Shown here: one piece after another, positions 1-4,590 of the stretch
Numbering within the stretch: position 1 is the stretch's first letter
Layout: every line of letters begins with the position of its first letter
Assembly (NCBI GenBank): GCA_007135505.1
Contig: SLIS01000226.1
Span: 1-5,309 of the forward strand
Direction of reading: 5' to 3'
DNA from: Halovivax sp.
GTDB lineage: Archaea; Halobacteriota; Halobacteria; Halobacteriales; Natrialbaceae
DNA: 5,309 nt
Made by a program: the position numbers and the translations under genes
Notes under the pieces: model-generated
What the model saw: only the letters and a program-made list of their open reading frames with translations
The model's database searches: none
What the model was told of the DNA's origin: nothing

Positions 1-249
1 ACGGTGAAACTGTCCGACGAGACACCACCGGTCGTCGAAACGGTCCAGTTCACTGGGCGAGGCTGTACACTCTCACAGGCAACGGCATCACTGCTCACCG
101 AGCAAATGATCGGGACACCGGTCACCGACGTCGTCGAATGGGACAGTGAGACGCTCGAGGACCTGGTCGGGATGGACCTGACGCCGTCACGGCTCAGGTG
201 TGCCGAACTGGCACTCGTCGCTTTCCGGAACGCCGTCGAGGACCGCTAG
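1..249 (+). CDS. sufU: IscU/SufU-type iron-sulfur cluster assembly scaffold protein (5' partial)
   Basis: The reading frame is open from the first base and ends at TAG (247-249), so the start and the N-terminal Cys motif lie outside the window; the GTG at position 4 is probably internal. Proteins of this family hold a nascent Fe-S cluster on three conserved Cys and pass it to apoproteins in the cytoplasm. Two sites are visible among the 82 residues: GRGCTLSQATASLLTE (Cys at window residue 22, the SufU-like GCaiSxASaS motif) and TPSRLRCAEL (Cys at residue 67). The Cys-Cys spacing of 45 residues is close to IscU (about 43) and shorter than in Bacillus-type SufU, which has an insertion of about 20 residues. 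The family is clear; IscU versus SufU is not, and the symbol is provisional. No downstream partner is in the window because the IS element follows after about 160 bp. Confidence 0.82.
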   Translation, partial: TVKLSDETPPVVETVQFTGRGCTLSQATASLLTEQMIGTPVTDVVEWDSETLEDLVGMDLTPSRLRCAELALVAFRNAVEDR

Positions 250-411
250 CCGACTGGTACTGGCCGGTCGTCAACCCGAGAGCGCTCGGCGTCCGGGTCG
301 GCAGGCGCTGAGTACTTTCCTCTCCAGGCTCTATCTGAGAGCACTGTGTCGAGGGTTCTATCGGACGTCGATCGGCAAAAAATCGATACCAATGACGACA
401 CGCAGTTCTAC
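250..411. other. Intergenic gap between the Fe-S scaffold gene and the IS element
   Basis: No gene is recognised here. One frame stays open after the scaffold gene's TAG and reads up to the presumed IS left end (ending in ...NDDTQFY), but it has no clear start and no recognisable motif. A run of six A (377-382) is the only AT-rich feature. The right part is the left flank of the IS and should hold the target-adjacent motif (TAM) used at insertion; TTCTAC at 406-411 is where I would look, but the exact boundary is not proven. Confidence 0.5.
377..382 (-). terminator. Possible oligo-T terminator for tnpA
   Basis: Six consecutive T on the minus strand, about 90 nt beyond the tnpA stop and just outside the IS. 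Archaeal RNA polymerase terminates at T-rich tracts, but a single T6 run is weak evidence. Confidence 0.25.
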
Positions 412-429
412 CGGCCGAGCAGGCCGAGT

Positions 430-451
430 GCCTCGGGGCTTGACCCCGAGG
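430..451. repeat. Left-end (LE) subterminal hairpin of the IS
   Basis: There is a perfect 8-bp stem, CCTCGGGG (431-438) and CCCCGAGG (444-451), with loop CTTGA. The 22 nt at 430-451 are identical to the right-end copy at 2360-2381. Subterminal hairpins of this kind are what TnpA binds in IS200/IS605 elements. The hairpin lies 20 nt past the tnpA stop codon, so it would also be in the 3' UTR of the tnpA transcript. Confidence 0.8.
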
Positions 452-470
452 GTGAAGGCCGTAAGCTCCG

Positions 471-869
471 TTAAACGTGTTCCGTTCGTTCGATATACTG
501 CTCAATCGTGTCGGTCGAAACATCGCCTGCCGTCCCTACATAGTACGATTCCTCCCAGAACCCACCCCCCCACAGATACTCTTCCAAGAACAGTTCGTGC
601 TGTTCCCACATCTTTCGTGCCGTGATGCTCTTGACCGTTCGCACAATCTCGCTCGGTGCGTGTTTAGGATGCGCTGACAGGAACAGGTGTACGTGGTCGG
701 GTGAGATGTGTAGCGCCAGTATCTCGTAGCCGTACTCGTCGCACACGTCGTAGAAACTCACTTCCAGCGAGTCCTTGATTGGTTCGAGAATCGCGTGGCG
801 GTATTTCGGACACCACACAAAGTGGTAGTTGACGTTGTACACCGTGTGGTTCAACCGCTTCTCACCCAT
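471..869 (-). CDS. tnpA: IS200/IS605 family transposase TnpA (Y1 HUH single-strand transposase)
   Basis: TnpA cuts and rejoins single-stranded IS ends through a 5'-phosphotyrosine, working as a dimer. From the ATG at 869 the protein has 132 residues, normal for the family. Visible features are the N-terminal strand YNVNYHFVWCPKYR, the HUH motif SPDHVHLF (His59 and His61), the LWGGGFWEESYYVGTAGDVS segment, and the C-terminal helix IEQYIERT with the presumed nucleophile Tyr125. The Gln found four residues after the Tyr in characterised members (IS608) is Thr here. An in-frame GTG at 878 would add three residues; I prefer the ATG because the CTTAAG box (893-898) then falls about 27 bp upstream, the archaeal TATA position for a leaderless mRNA. 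The gene is divergent from DUF2080-tnpB and complete. Confidence 0.93.
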   Translation of the reverse strand: MGEKRLNHTVYNVNYHFVWCPKYRHAILEPIKDSLEVSFYDVCDEYGYEILALHISPDHVHLFLSAHPKHAPSEIVRTVKSITARKMWEQHELFLEEYLWGGGFWEESYYVGTAGDVSTDTIEQYIERTEHV

Positions 870-892
870 ACTGAACACGCCACACCGACACG

Positions 893-903
893 CTTAAGTA
901 TAT
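893..903. promoter_or_regulatory. Shared bidirectional TATA-like element of tnpA and DUF2080-tnpB
   Basis: CTTAAG (893-898) is its own reverse complement. Its centre is 27.5 bp from the DUF2080 ATG (923) and 26.5 bp from the tnpA ATG (869). Haloarchaeal TATA boxes sit about 26-27 bp before the transcription start, and haloarchaeal mRNAs are often leaderless, so one element could serve both genes with transcripts starting at or near the ATGs. The adjoining GTATAT extends the AT-rich box in the plus direction. Confidence 0.55.
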
Positions 904-916
904 CCAAAGGATATAC
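898..916. repeat. Perfect 8-bp inverted repeat, candidate operator in the tnpA/tnpB control region
   Basis: GTATATCC (898-905), spacer AAA, GGATATAC (909-916). It overlaps the edge of the TATA-like box and covers about -25 to -7 relative to the DUF2080 ATG, and about 29 to 47 bp upstream of the tnpA ATG. A dimeric protein bound here would block both promoters. The adjacent gene encodes a small AbrB-like protein, an obvious candidate binder, but this is inference. Confidence 0.5.
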
Positions 917-922
917 ACAGGT

Positions 923-1078
923 ATGGCGAATCGCTTTGAAATTGACGGCGAAGAAGTCCTCGACGGAGAGGTCAAACCGTTCGGGAACAGCGCCCACGTC
1001 ACCGTCCCAAAACGCTGGCGTGGAGCCGACGTGAAAGTCGTCCGCACCTCAGAACCCACCGAACAGGACGAAGAATGA
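923..1078 (+). CDS. DUF2080 family transposase-associated small protein, AbrB-like
   Basis: A 51-residue acidic protein starting MANRFEIDGEEV. Its centre, VKPFGNSAHVTVPKRWRG (about residues 18-34) followed by DVKVV, matches the swapped-hairpin AbrB/SpoVT pattern (G-N/K-S-x-x-x-T-V-P-K). Haloarchaeal IS elements often carry such a protein upstream of tnpB, annotated DUF2080; its function is not established as far as I know. The last bases overlap tnpB by 4 nt (ATGA, 1075-1078), which suggests translational coupling. No clear Shine-Dalgarno precedes the ATG, and the TATA-like box is about 27 bp upstream, which fits a leaderless mRNA. AbrB-fold proteins usually bind DNA as dimers, so autoregulation at the inverted repeat 898-916 is plausible; assistance to TnpB or TnpA is an alternative. 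Confidence 0.85.
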   Translation: MANRFEIDGEEVLDGEVKPFGNSAHVTVPKRWRGADVKVVRTSEPTEQDEE

Positions 1079-2349
1079 CCGACGCACAGGCTCTCGTCAA
1101 GACGCTGGACTTCCAACTCAACATCCAGAGTGACAACGAGAGTCTGCTGTACGACGCTACGCTCAAAGCCCGCTCGGTGTACAACGAAACCATCCGTCTC
1201 GCCAAGCAAGGCGTGGATTGGAACGCAATTCCCGACCGTGTGGCCGACGACGCCGACCTCGTGAAGAACACGACTCAGCGCGTTGTCGCCAAAGCACTCG
1301 GCGCGATGGAGAACTACTACGAGTACGACGACTTCGGCCAACCAAGCCACACCAAGGACGGCACATACCCTCTTCGTGCGAACTACGAGGAGGGGTACAA
1401 TCTGTCGCTCACCGACGACGGTGACGTGGCGTTCCGAATTAGTGCGAAGCCGTACAAGCACGTCAAGGGGATTCTCGAAGGCGACGACGCCCACCTTGAC
1501 GTTCTCAAAACTGCGCTCACGAGCGACGAGTGGAAGATTGGGACTGCTGAAGCCCTGTTCCACAACGAGAACGCCGAGTTGCACGTCAACGTCACCAACA
1601 CCGAGCAGACAGTCCGGGACAAGCAGGACTCACGGACGGTCGTCGGGGTGGACGTGAACGAAGATAATGTGGCTCTCACCGCTCTCTCCGAAGATGGCGT
1701 CGAAGACACGCTGGTCATTGATTTCCCCGAAATCAAGTTCGAGCGCCACCGCTACTTCACGATGCGGAAGCGCGTCCAGAACGCGGAGAAGTCAAGTATG
1801 CACGATACGCTGGAAGGGCGTGAGGAACGGTTTGTCCGTGACCGACTCCACAAAGTGAGCCGTCACATCGTGGAGTGGAGTCAGCAGTTCGAGAAGCCGT
1901 GCATTGTCTTTGAAGACCTCAAAGAGATGCGCGACAGTATCGACTACGGTACACGGATGAACCGACGCTTGCACCACCTCCCATTCCGCGCTCTCCAGTT
2001 CTATACGTCGTACAAGGCGGCGTTCGTGGGGATTCCTTCGGATTCGATTGACCCGTACAAGACGAGCCAGCAGTGCCCGTTGTGTGGACACGCTGAACGG
2101 GCGAATCGGCGGAAGAAGCGGTTTAAATGTAAGGAATGTGGTCATCAAGACCACAGCGACCGTGGTGCAAGCGTCAATATCGCCGTAAAAGGCGTGAAGA
2201 AACTCGATTGGAATGTGCCTGCTCTCAACAACCTTCCCACCGTGCGGAAGGTGCGACGGCAGGCATCGGGGGCCGTGGACGCCCCGACCGTGACCCGCAA
2301 CACCGTTCGAGGCTATCAGACCGATGGTGTCGCGGGAGTGTCCGACTAA
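1075..2349 (+). CDS. tnpB: RNA-guided endonuclease TnpB (IS605/IS1341 type)
   Basis: The protein has 424 residues, a usual length. TnpB proteins bind an omega-RNA made from the element's right end and cut DNA next to a TAM; they are the likely ancestors of Cas12. The N-terminal half is the wedge/REC-like region. The RuvC-like nuclease follows: VVGVDVNEDNVAL (Asp193), IVFEDLKEMR (Glu280) and DHSDRGASVNIA (Asp362), so all three acidic residues are present. A zinc ribbon lies between the last two: CPLC (Cys334, Cys337) and CKEC (Cys352, Cys355). The RuvC-III box reads DRGAS where DxNAA is common. No frameshift or stop is seen, so it should be active. The start overlaps the DUF2080 stop (ATGA). 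The 3' end of the gene also appears to encode the omega-RNA scaffold, so these bases carry two functions. Confidence 0.95.
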   Translation: MTDAQALVKTLDFQLNIQSDNESLLYDATLKARSVYNETIRLAKQGVDWNAIPDRVADDADLVKNTTQRVVAKALGAMENYYEYDDFGQPSHTKDGTYPLRANYEEGYNLSLTDDGDVAFRISAKPYKHVKGILEGDDAHLDVLKTALTSDEWKIGTAEALFHNENAELHVNVTNTEQTVRDKQDSRTVVGVDVNEDNVALTALSEDGVEDTLVIDFPEIKFERHRYFTMRKRVQNAEKSSMHDTLEGREERFVRDRLHKVSRHIVEWSQQFEKPCIVFEDLKEMRDSIDYGTRMNRRLHHLPFRALQFYTSYKAAFVGIPSDSIDPYKTSQQCPLCGHAERANRRKKRFKCKECGHQDHSDRGASVNIAVKGVKKLDWNVPALNNLPTVRKVRRQASGAVDAPTVTRNTVRGYQTDGVAGVSD

Positions 2350-2405
2350 TCCACGGGAAGCCTCGGGGCTTGACCCCGAGGCGGTTCACTCGTATCTCAT
2401 GGCGA
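2225..2405 (+). ncRNA. Predicted omega-RNA (reRNA) of TnpB: scaffold about 2225-2389, guide from about 2390
   Basis: I find these complementary arms by eye. Stem 1: ACCTTCC (2231-2237) with GGAAGGT (2246-2252). Stem 2: TCGGGG (2266-2271) with CCCCGA (2282-2287). Stem 3: CCCGC-A-ACACCGTT (2294-2307) with GATGGTGT-C-GCGGG (2323-2336), one mismatch and two G-U pairs. Terminal stem: the right-end hairpin 2361-2381. In addition, the loop of stem 2 (CCGTGGA, 2273-2279) is complementary to TCCACGG (2350-2356), just before the terminal hairpin, giving a 7-bp pseudoknot. TnpB omega-RNAs come from the tnpB 3' end plus the right end and contain a pseudoknot, and sense transcripts overlapping tnpB 3' ends (sotRNAs) are known in Halobacterium. 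The 5' end is approximate. The guide would be flanking DNA starting TCGTATCTCATGG if the boundary is right. Confidence 0.7.
2360..2381. repeat. Right-end (RE) subterminal hairpin of the IS
   Basis: Stem CCTCGGGG (2361-2368) and CCCCGAGG (2374-2381), loop CTTGA; identical over 22 nt to the left-end copy. It begins 11 nt after the tnpB stop. It should serve both as a TnpA binding site in DNA and as the last stem of the omega-RNA next to the guide. Confidence 0.82.
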
Positions 2406-2455
2406 TCGCGGTGCTGCCGGCGACGCTGATACTCTGGGAGCGACTGCTCGGCTAG
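2390..2455 (+). pseudogene. Possible C-terminal remnant of a membrane protein beside the IS right end
   Basis: From the presumed IS boundary one frame reads SYLMAIAVLPATLILWERLLG and a TAG at 2453-2455. The hydrophobic stretch with LPA and a closing WER resembles the last transmembrane helix of RND/MMPL-type or other polytopic transporters. The rest of such a gene is not seen left of the IS, so if real it was lost by deletion or rearrangement. The same frame continues open backwards through the RE hairpin (EASGLDPEAVH). A stretch of 21 residues is too short for a firm family call. Confidence 0.3.
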
Positions 2456-2722
2456 GCTGTCACTCATGGGGAGTGGTGTACGCCATTGCCGGAACAGGCC
2501 GAGTACCGTATGGTCGATCGACAGATCGCTGGCGTCCGCACTGGCGAGAGAGTGTCGCTCTCTTGAACCGCTTGCCCTCGAGCGACCCAACCGATGGGAG
2601 CGGCAACGAGTCCGATAGCAACGGCGACAGCGACGAACGAAGGAGAAAGCGACTGTCGAAGAAGACCTCGGTCGGATGAACGAACTGTCTCATTCACACA
2701 ATCCACTGGATCCTGCACATGG
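2456..2722. other. Stretch without a recognisable gene
   Basis: Several short open frames overlap here and none resembles a family I know. The most protein-like, plus strand 2473-2679 from a GTG, has an acidic Ser/Asp/Gly-rich middle and a basic tail (ERRRKRLSKK), but it lacks a convincing start signal and conserved motifs. It may be a decayed gene tail. No RNA gene, direct repeat or strong hairpin was noticed. Together with the flanking remnants it looks like decayed accessory sequence. Confidence 0.45.
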
Positions 2723-2833
2723 GTCGAGGACGGGTGGGAGTTTCGTGGCGGCGGCGAGGAGAATCTGAACACGATTTTGCTTACTCACGCCCACATCGAT
2801 CACTACTGAACGCTCGCCGGAAATGTTCACAGA
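2723..2833 (+). pseudogene. Relic of a metallo-beta-lactamase fold hydrolase
   Basis: The frame reads VEDGWEFRGGGE, then NLNTILLTHAHIDHY (2762-2806), then TGA (2807-2809). LLTHAHIDH is the HxHxDH zinc-binding signature of MBL-fold enzymes, preceded as usual by a hydrophobic strand. Family members normally continue with Gly and a helix; after the stop the same frame reads TLAGNVHR, so a GGA to TGA change could have created the stop. About 30 bp further on, the frame meets another TGA and the rest of the enzyme is missing. No intact start is visible upstream. It cannot be an active enzyme, because the later zinc ligands are absent. Confidence 0.55.
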
Positions 2834-2920
2834 TCATGTATAAAGCCAGCTTGAGAAAACAGCGAGTCGTTGAGTTACTTAGCCGGCCACTGACATCCGG
2901 CGTGGAGTCGGACCTGACCC

Positions 2921-3352
2921 TCACCGCGGCTCGAAGACATGGACCGGCCAGTCGGTCTCGTAGTCGAGCGCGATCTCCCGCTCTGCGGCCGTCGGCTCGT
3001 GTACCGTGAGTTCGACCGAGTCACCGATGGCGACGTCGGCGTAGTCGGCGGCCACGCGCCCAAGGAGGCGGCCACCGTCTGCGAGTTCCACGACGGCGAC
3101 CGTGTAGGGCGCATCCGCCGCGAACGCCGGCGGCGGCGTGTGGACTTCCGTGTACGAGAAAACCTCGCCCTCGAGCGACTGCGGTTCGACATCGACGGCG
3201 CGACTGCCACAGGCGTAGCAGGCCGGCCGCGGCGGCAACAGTACCTGCCCACAGTCCGCACAGACTCCACCCAGAAGGTCACCGTCCGCAAGGGCGTCGA
3301 AGAAGCCCGGAAGTGTCCGCGGGTCGGTCGCATCGAGGTCACCGTCAGTCAT
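2921..3352 (-). CDS. DUF35 Zn-ribbon/OB-fold protein, partner of the thiolase
   Basis: The protein has 143 residues. It starts with a short acidic helix (LPGFFDALADGDLLGG), then a rubredoxin-like zinc ribbon with CxxC pairs Cys31/Cys34 (CADC) and Cys45/Cys48 (CYAC), then an OB-fold (about 60-125) with GEVFSYTEVHTPP, PYTVAVVEL and RLLGRV, and ends PVHVFEPR. Proteins of this family (DUF35, ChsH2-like) pair with thiolases or HMG-CoA synthase; in an archaeal thiolase-HMGS complex the DUF35 protein is a scaffold that helps hold CoA intermediates. The ATG overlaps the thiolase stop by 4 bp (ATGA, 3349-3352), so the two are co-translated and presumably form one complex. Family assignment is firm; the acyl-CoA substrate is not known. 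Confidence 0.9.
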   Translation of the reverse strand: MTDGDLDATDPRTLPGFFDALADGDLLGGVCADCGQVLLPPRPACYACGSRAVDVEPQSLEGEVFSYTEVHTPPPAFAADAPYTVAVVELADGGRLLGRVAADYADVAIGDSVELTVHEPTAAEREIALDYETDWPVHVFEPR

Positions 3353-4518
3353 GGTGCCTCCGCCGTCGTGAGTACGTGGCCAACGGTGACGGCGTCTGCG
3401 ACGCCTCCCTCGTTGAGCAACAAGGCCGTCTCGGCCCCTTCGACCGCGCGGTCGCCTGCGGCCCCCGTGAGCTGTTCGTAGGCTTCGAGTGCCTGCAAGA
3501 GCCCGGTCGCGCCGATGGGGTGGCCGCGGGCCTTCAGCCCGCCGCTCGGACTCAACTGCACGTCCGTCCAGCCGTCCGCCCGCTCGGCTGGCGCCTGGTA
3601 GCTCTGATAGCCCATCCCCTCGGGGGCGAAGCCGGCGGCCTCCGCGAGCAGCGCCTCGCAGACGGTGAAGGCGTCGTGGACCTCCGCGATATCGATGGCC
3701 TCGGCGTCGATGCCCGCTTCCTCGTAGGCCGTCTCGGCGGCGATACGAGCGCCTGCGATGTCGGTCATGTCCCGCTCGGCGACCGCGATATTGTTCGCGG
3801 AGGCCCCGCTGCCCGCGACGCGAACCTGCGGGCGGTCGAGGTCGGCCGCCAGCTCAGCGGTCGTCACGAGGACGGCCGCGGCGCCGTCACCGACCGGCGC
3901 ACAGTCGTAGAGCTTCAGCGGCGGGGCGATGGGGTCAGATTCCAGGACTGTCGCTACGTCGATTTCTTTCGGAAACTGTGCCCGGGGGTTTCGAGCGGCG
4001 TTGGCGTGGTTTTTCACTGCGATCTCGGCAAGGTCATGTTCCGTGGCGTCCGTCTCGTGGAGGTAACGCTTGGCGAGCAGTGCGTACTGGCTGGGTGCGG
4101 TGATGCCGGAGCGCTGTTCGATGGCACGGTCAAACGCCGCCGACAGCGCGTCCGTCGCGCCGCTGGTGCCCGCGGACGTCATCTTCTCGACGCCGCACGC
4201 GAGCACGGCCTCGTGTTCTCCGTTGCGGACGTCCTTGACTGCATGACGCAACGCGAGCGCACCCGCAGCGGCACACCCCTCAACCCGCTCGGCAGGGACG
4301 TGACGGAGGCCGGCCCACTCGGCCAAAAGTGTCCCGTACATGATCTGGTGTTCGTAGCTTTCCGACTGGTTGCCGACGTACACTGCCTCGACGAGGTCGG
4401 CAGGGTCAGGCAGTTCGTCGAACGCCTCCGCGAGGGCGACCGAGAACAGGTCGCGGCCTGGGAGGTCCGTGCGGCCGAGCGGCGAGGCGCCGACCGACGC
4501 GATGACTGGCTCTGGCAT
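3349..4518 (-). CDS. Thiolase family protein, SCP2-type (acetyl-CoA acyltransferase-like)
   Basis: The protein has 389 residues, typical of archaeal SCP2-like thiolases. These enzymes form or cleave a C-C bond between acyl-CoA units. Seen: nucleophile Cys82 in VEGCAAAGA, EVHDAFTVCE with His281, and GGLKARGHPIGATG with His333. The C-terminal CxG box of classical biosynthetic thiolases is replaced by NEGG, and the HDCF box of SCP2 thiolases is HDAF, as in many archaeal members as far as I recall. The DUF35 partner follows with a 4-bp overlap, which argues for a heteromeric complex. The ATG at 4518 is the first good start; MPEPVIASVGASPLGR is a normal N-terminus. Beta-oxidation, acetoacetyl-CoA formation or another acyl chain role cannot be separated from sequence. 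It is complete, with no frameshift. Confidence 0.93.
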   Translation of the reverse strand: MPEPVIASVGASPLGRTDLPGRDLFSVALAEAFDELPDPADLVEAVYVGNQSESYEHQIMYGTLLAEWAGLRHVPAERVEGCAAAGALALRHAVKDVRNGEHEAVLACGVEKMTSAGTSGATDALSAAFDRAIEQRSGITAPSQYALLAKRYLHETDATEHDLAEIAVKNHANAARNPRAQFPKEIDVATVLESDPIAPPLKLYDCAPVGDGAAAVLVTTAELAADLDRPQVRVAGSGASANNIAVAERDMTDIAGARIAAETAYEEAGIDAEAIDIAEVHDAFTVCEALLAEAAGFAPEGMGYQSYQAPAERADGWTDVQLSPSGGLKARGHPIGATGLLQALEAYEQLTGAAGDRAVEGAETALLLNEGGVADAVTVGHVLTTAEAP

Positions 4519-4544
4519 GCGTATCTCTTACAGACATAACGAGC

Positions 4545-4552
4545 ATTGTTAA
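4545..4552 (-). promoter_or_regulatory. Weak TATA-like box upstream of the thiolase operon
   Basis: TTAACAAT on the minus strand, centred about 30 bp before the thiolase ATG, in the most AT-rich part of the upstream region. This would give a leader of only a few nucleotides. It is a poor match to a strong haloarchaeal TATA box, so the call is tentative. Confidence 0.3.
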
Positions 4553-4590
4553 CTGTTCGCATCCCTGCACTGGCTGAGCCATCGAATCGT

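Larger units (their letters stand above)
412..2389. mobile_element. IS200/IS605 family element, IS605-type (divergent tnpA and DUF2080-tnpB)
   Basis: The element has an intact Y1 transposase (minus strand), an intact TnpB (plus strand), a small DUF2080 gene between them, and the same hairpin sequence, GCCTCGGGG-CTTGA-CCCCGAGG, near both ends (430-451 and 2360-2381). There are no terminal inverted repeats or target duplications, as expected of this family, which moves as circular single-stranded DNA with subterminal hairpins. The right boundary is placed after GGTTCAC (2383-2389) and the left after TTCTAC (406-411). Both are inferences from the usual position of cleavage outside the hairpins and could be off by several bases; the element itself is well supported. 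All three genes look intact, so the copy may be active. Confidence 0.8.

Noticed and set aside
412..426. CGGCC-GAGCA-GGCCG hairpin at the presumed left tip of the IS
   Set aside because: The stem is only 5 bp, is GC-only and has no counterpart at the right end, so I do not count it as a functional IS end structure.
250..438. In-frame continuation of the Fe-S scaffold gene past its TAG up to and into the IS left end
   Set aside because: The scaffold protein ends where the family normally ends, and the continuation has no known motif, so readthrough or a fused domain is not supported.
862..1584. A 240-codon open frame on the minus strand
   Set aside because: It is antisense to DUF2080 and tnpB, both supported by motifs; no family resemblance is seen.
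2464..2772. Minus-strand open frame with a hydrophobic stretch (FVAVAVAIGLVAAPIGW)
   Set aside because: It is antisense to the MBL relic, has no convincing start, and the hydrophobic run comes from GC-rich repeats of Ser/Asp/Gly codons on the other strand.
2836..2845. TGTATAAAG as a plus-strand promoter
   Set aside because: No plus-strand gene follows within a promoter's distance; the next coding region is on the minus strand and converges on it.
2882..2901. GCCGG/CCGGC inverted repeat after the DUF35 gene as a terminator
   Set aside because: The stem is 5 bp with a 10-nt loop and no adjacent T tract on the minus strand; this is expected by chance at this GC content.
3313..4539. A 408-codon open frame on the plus strand
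   Set aside because: It is antisense to the thiolase and DUF35 start, whose catalytic motifs and operon overlap are clear. Long antisense frames are usual in GC-rich haloarchaeal DNA.
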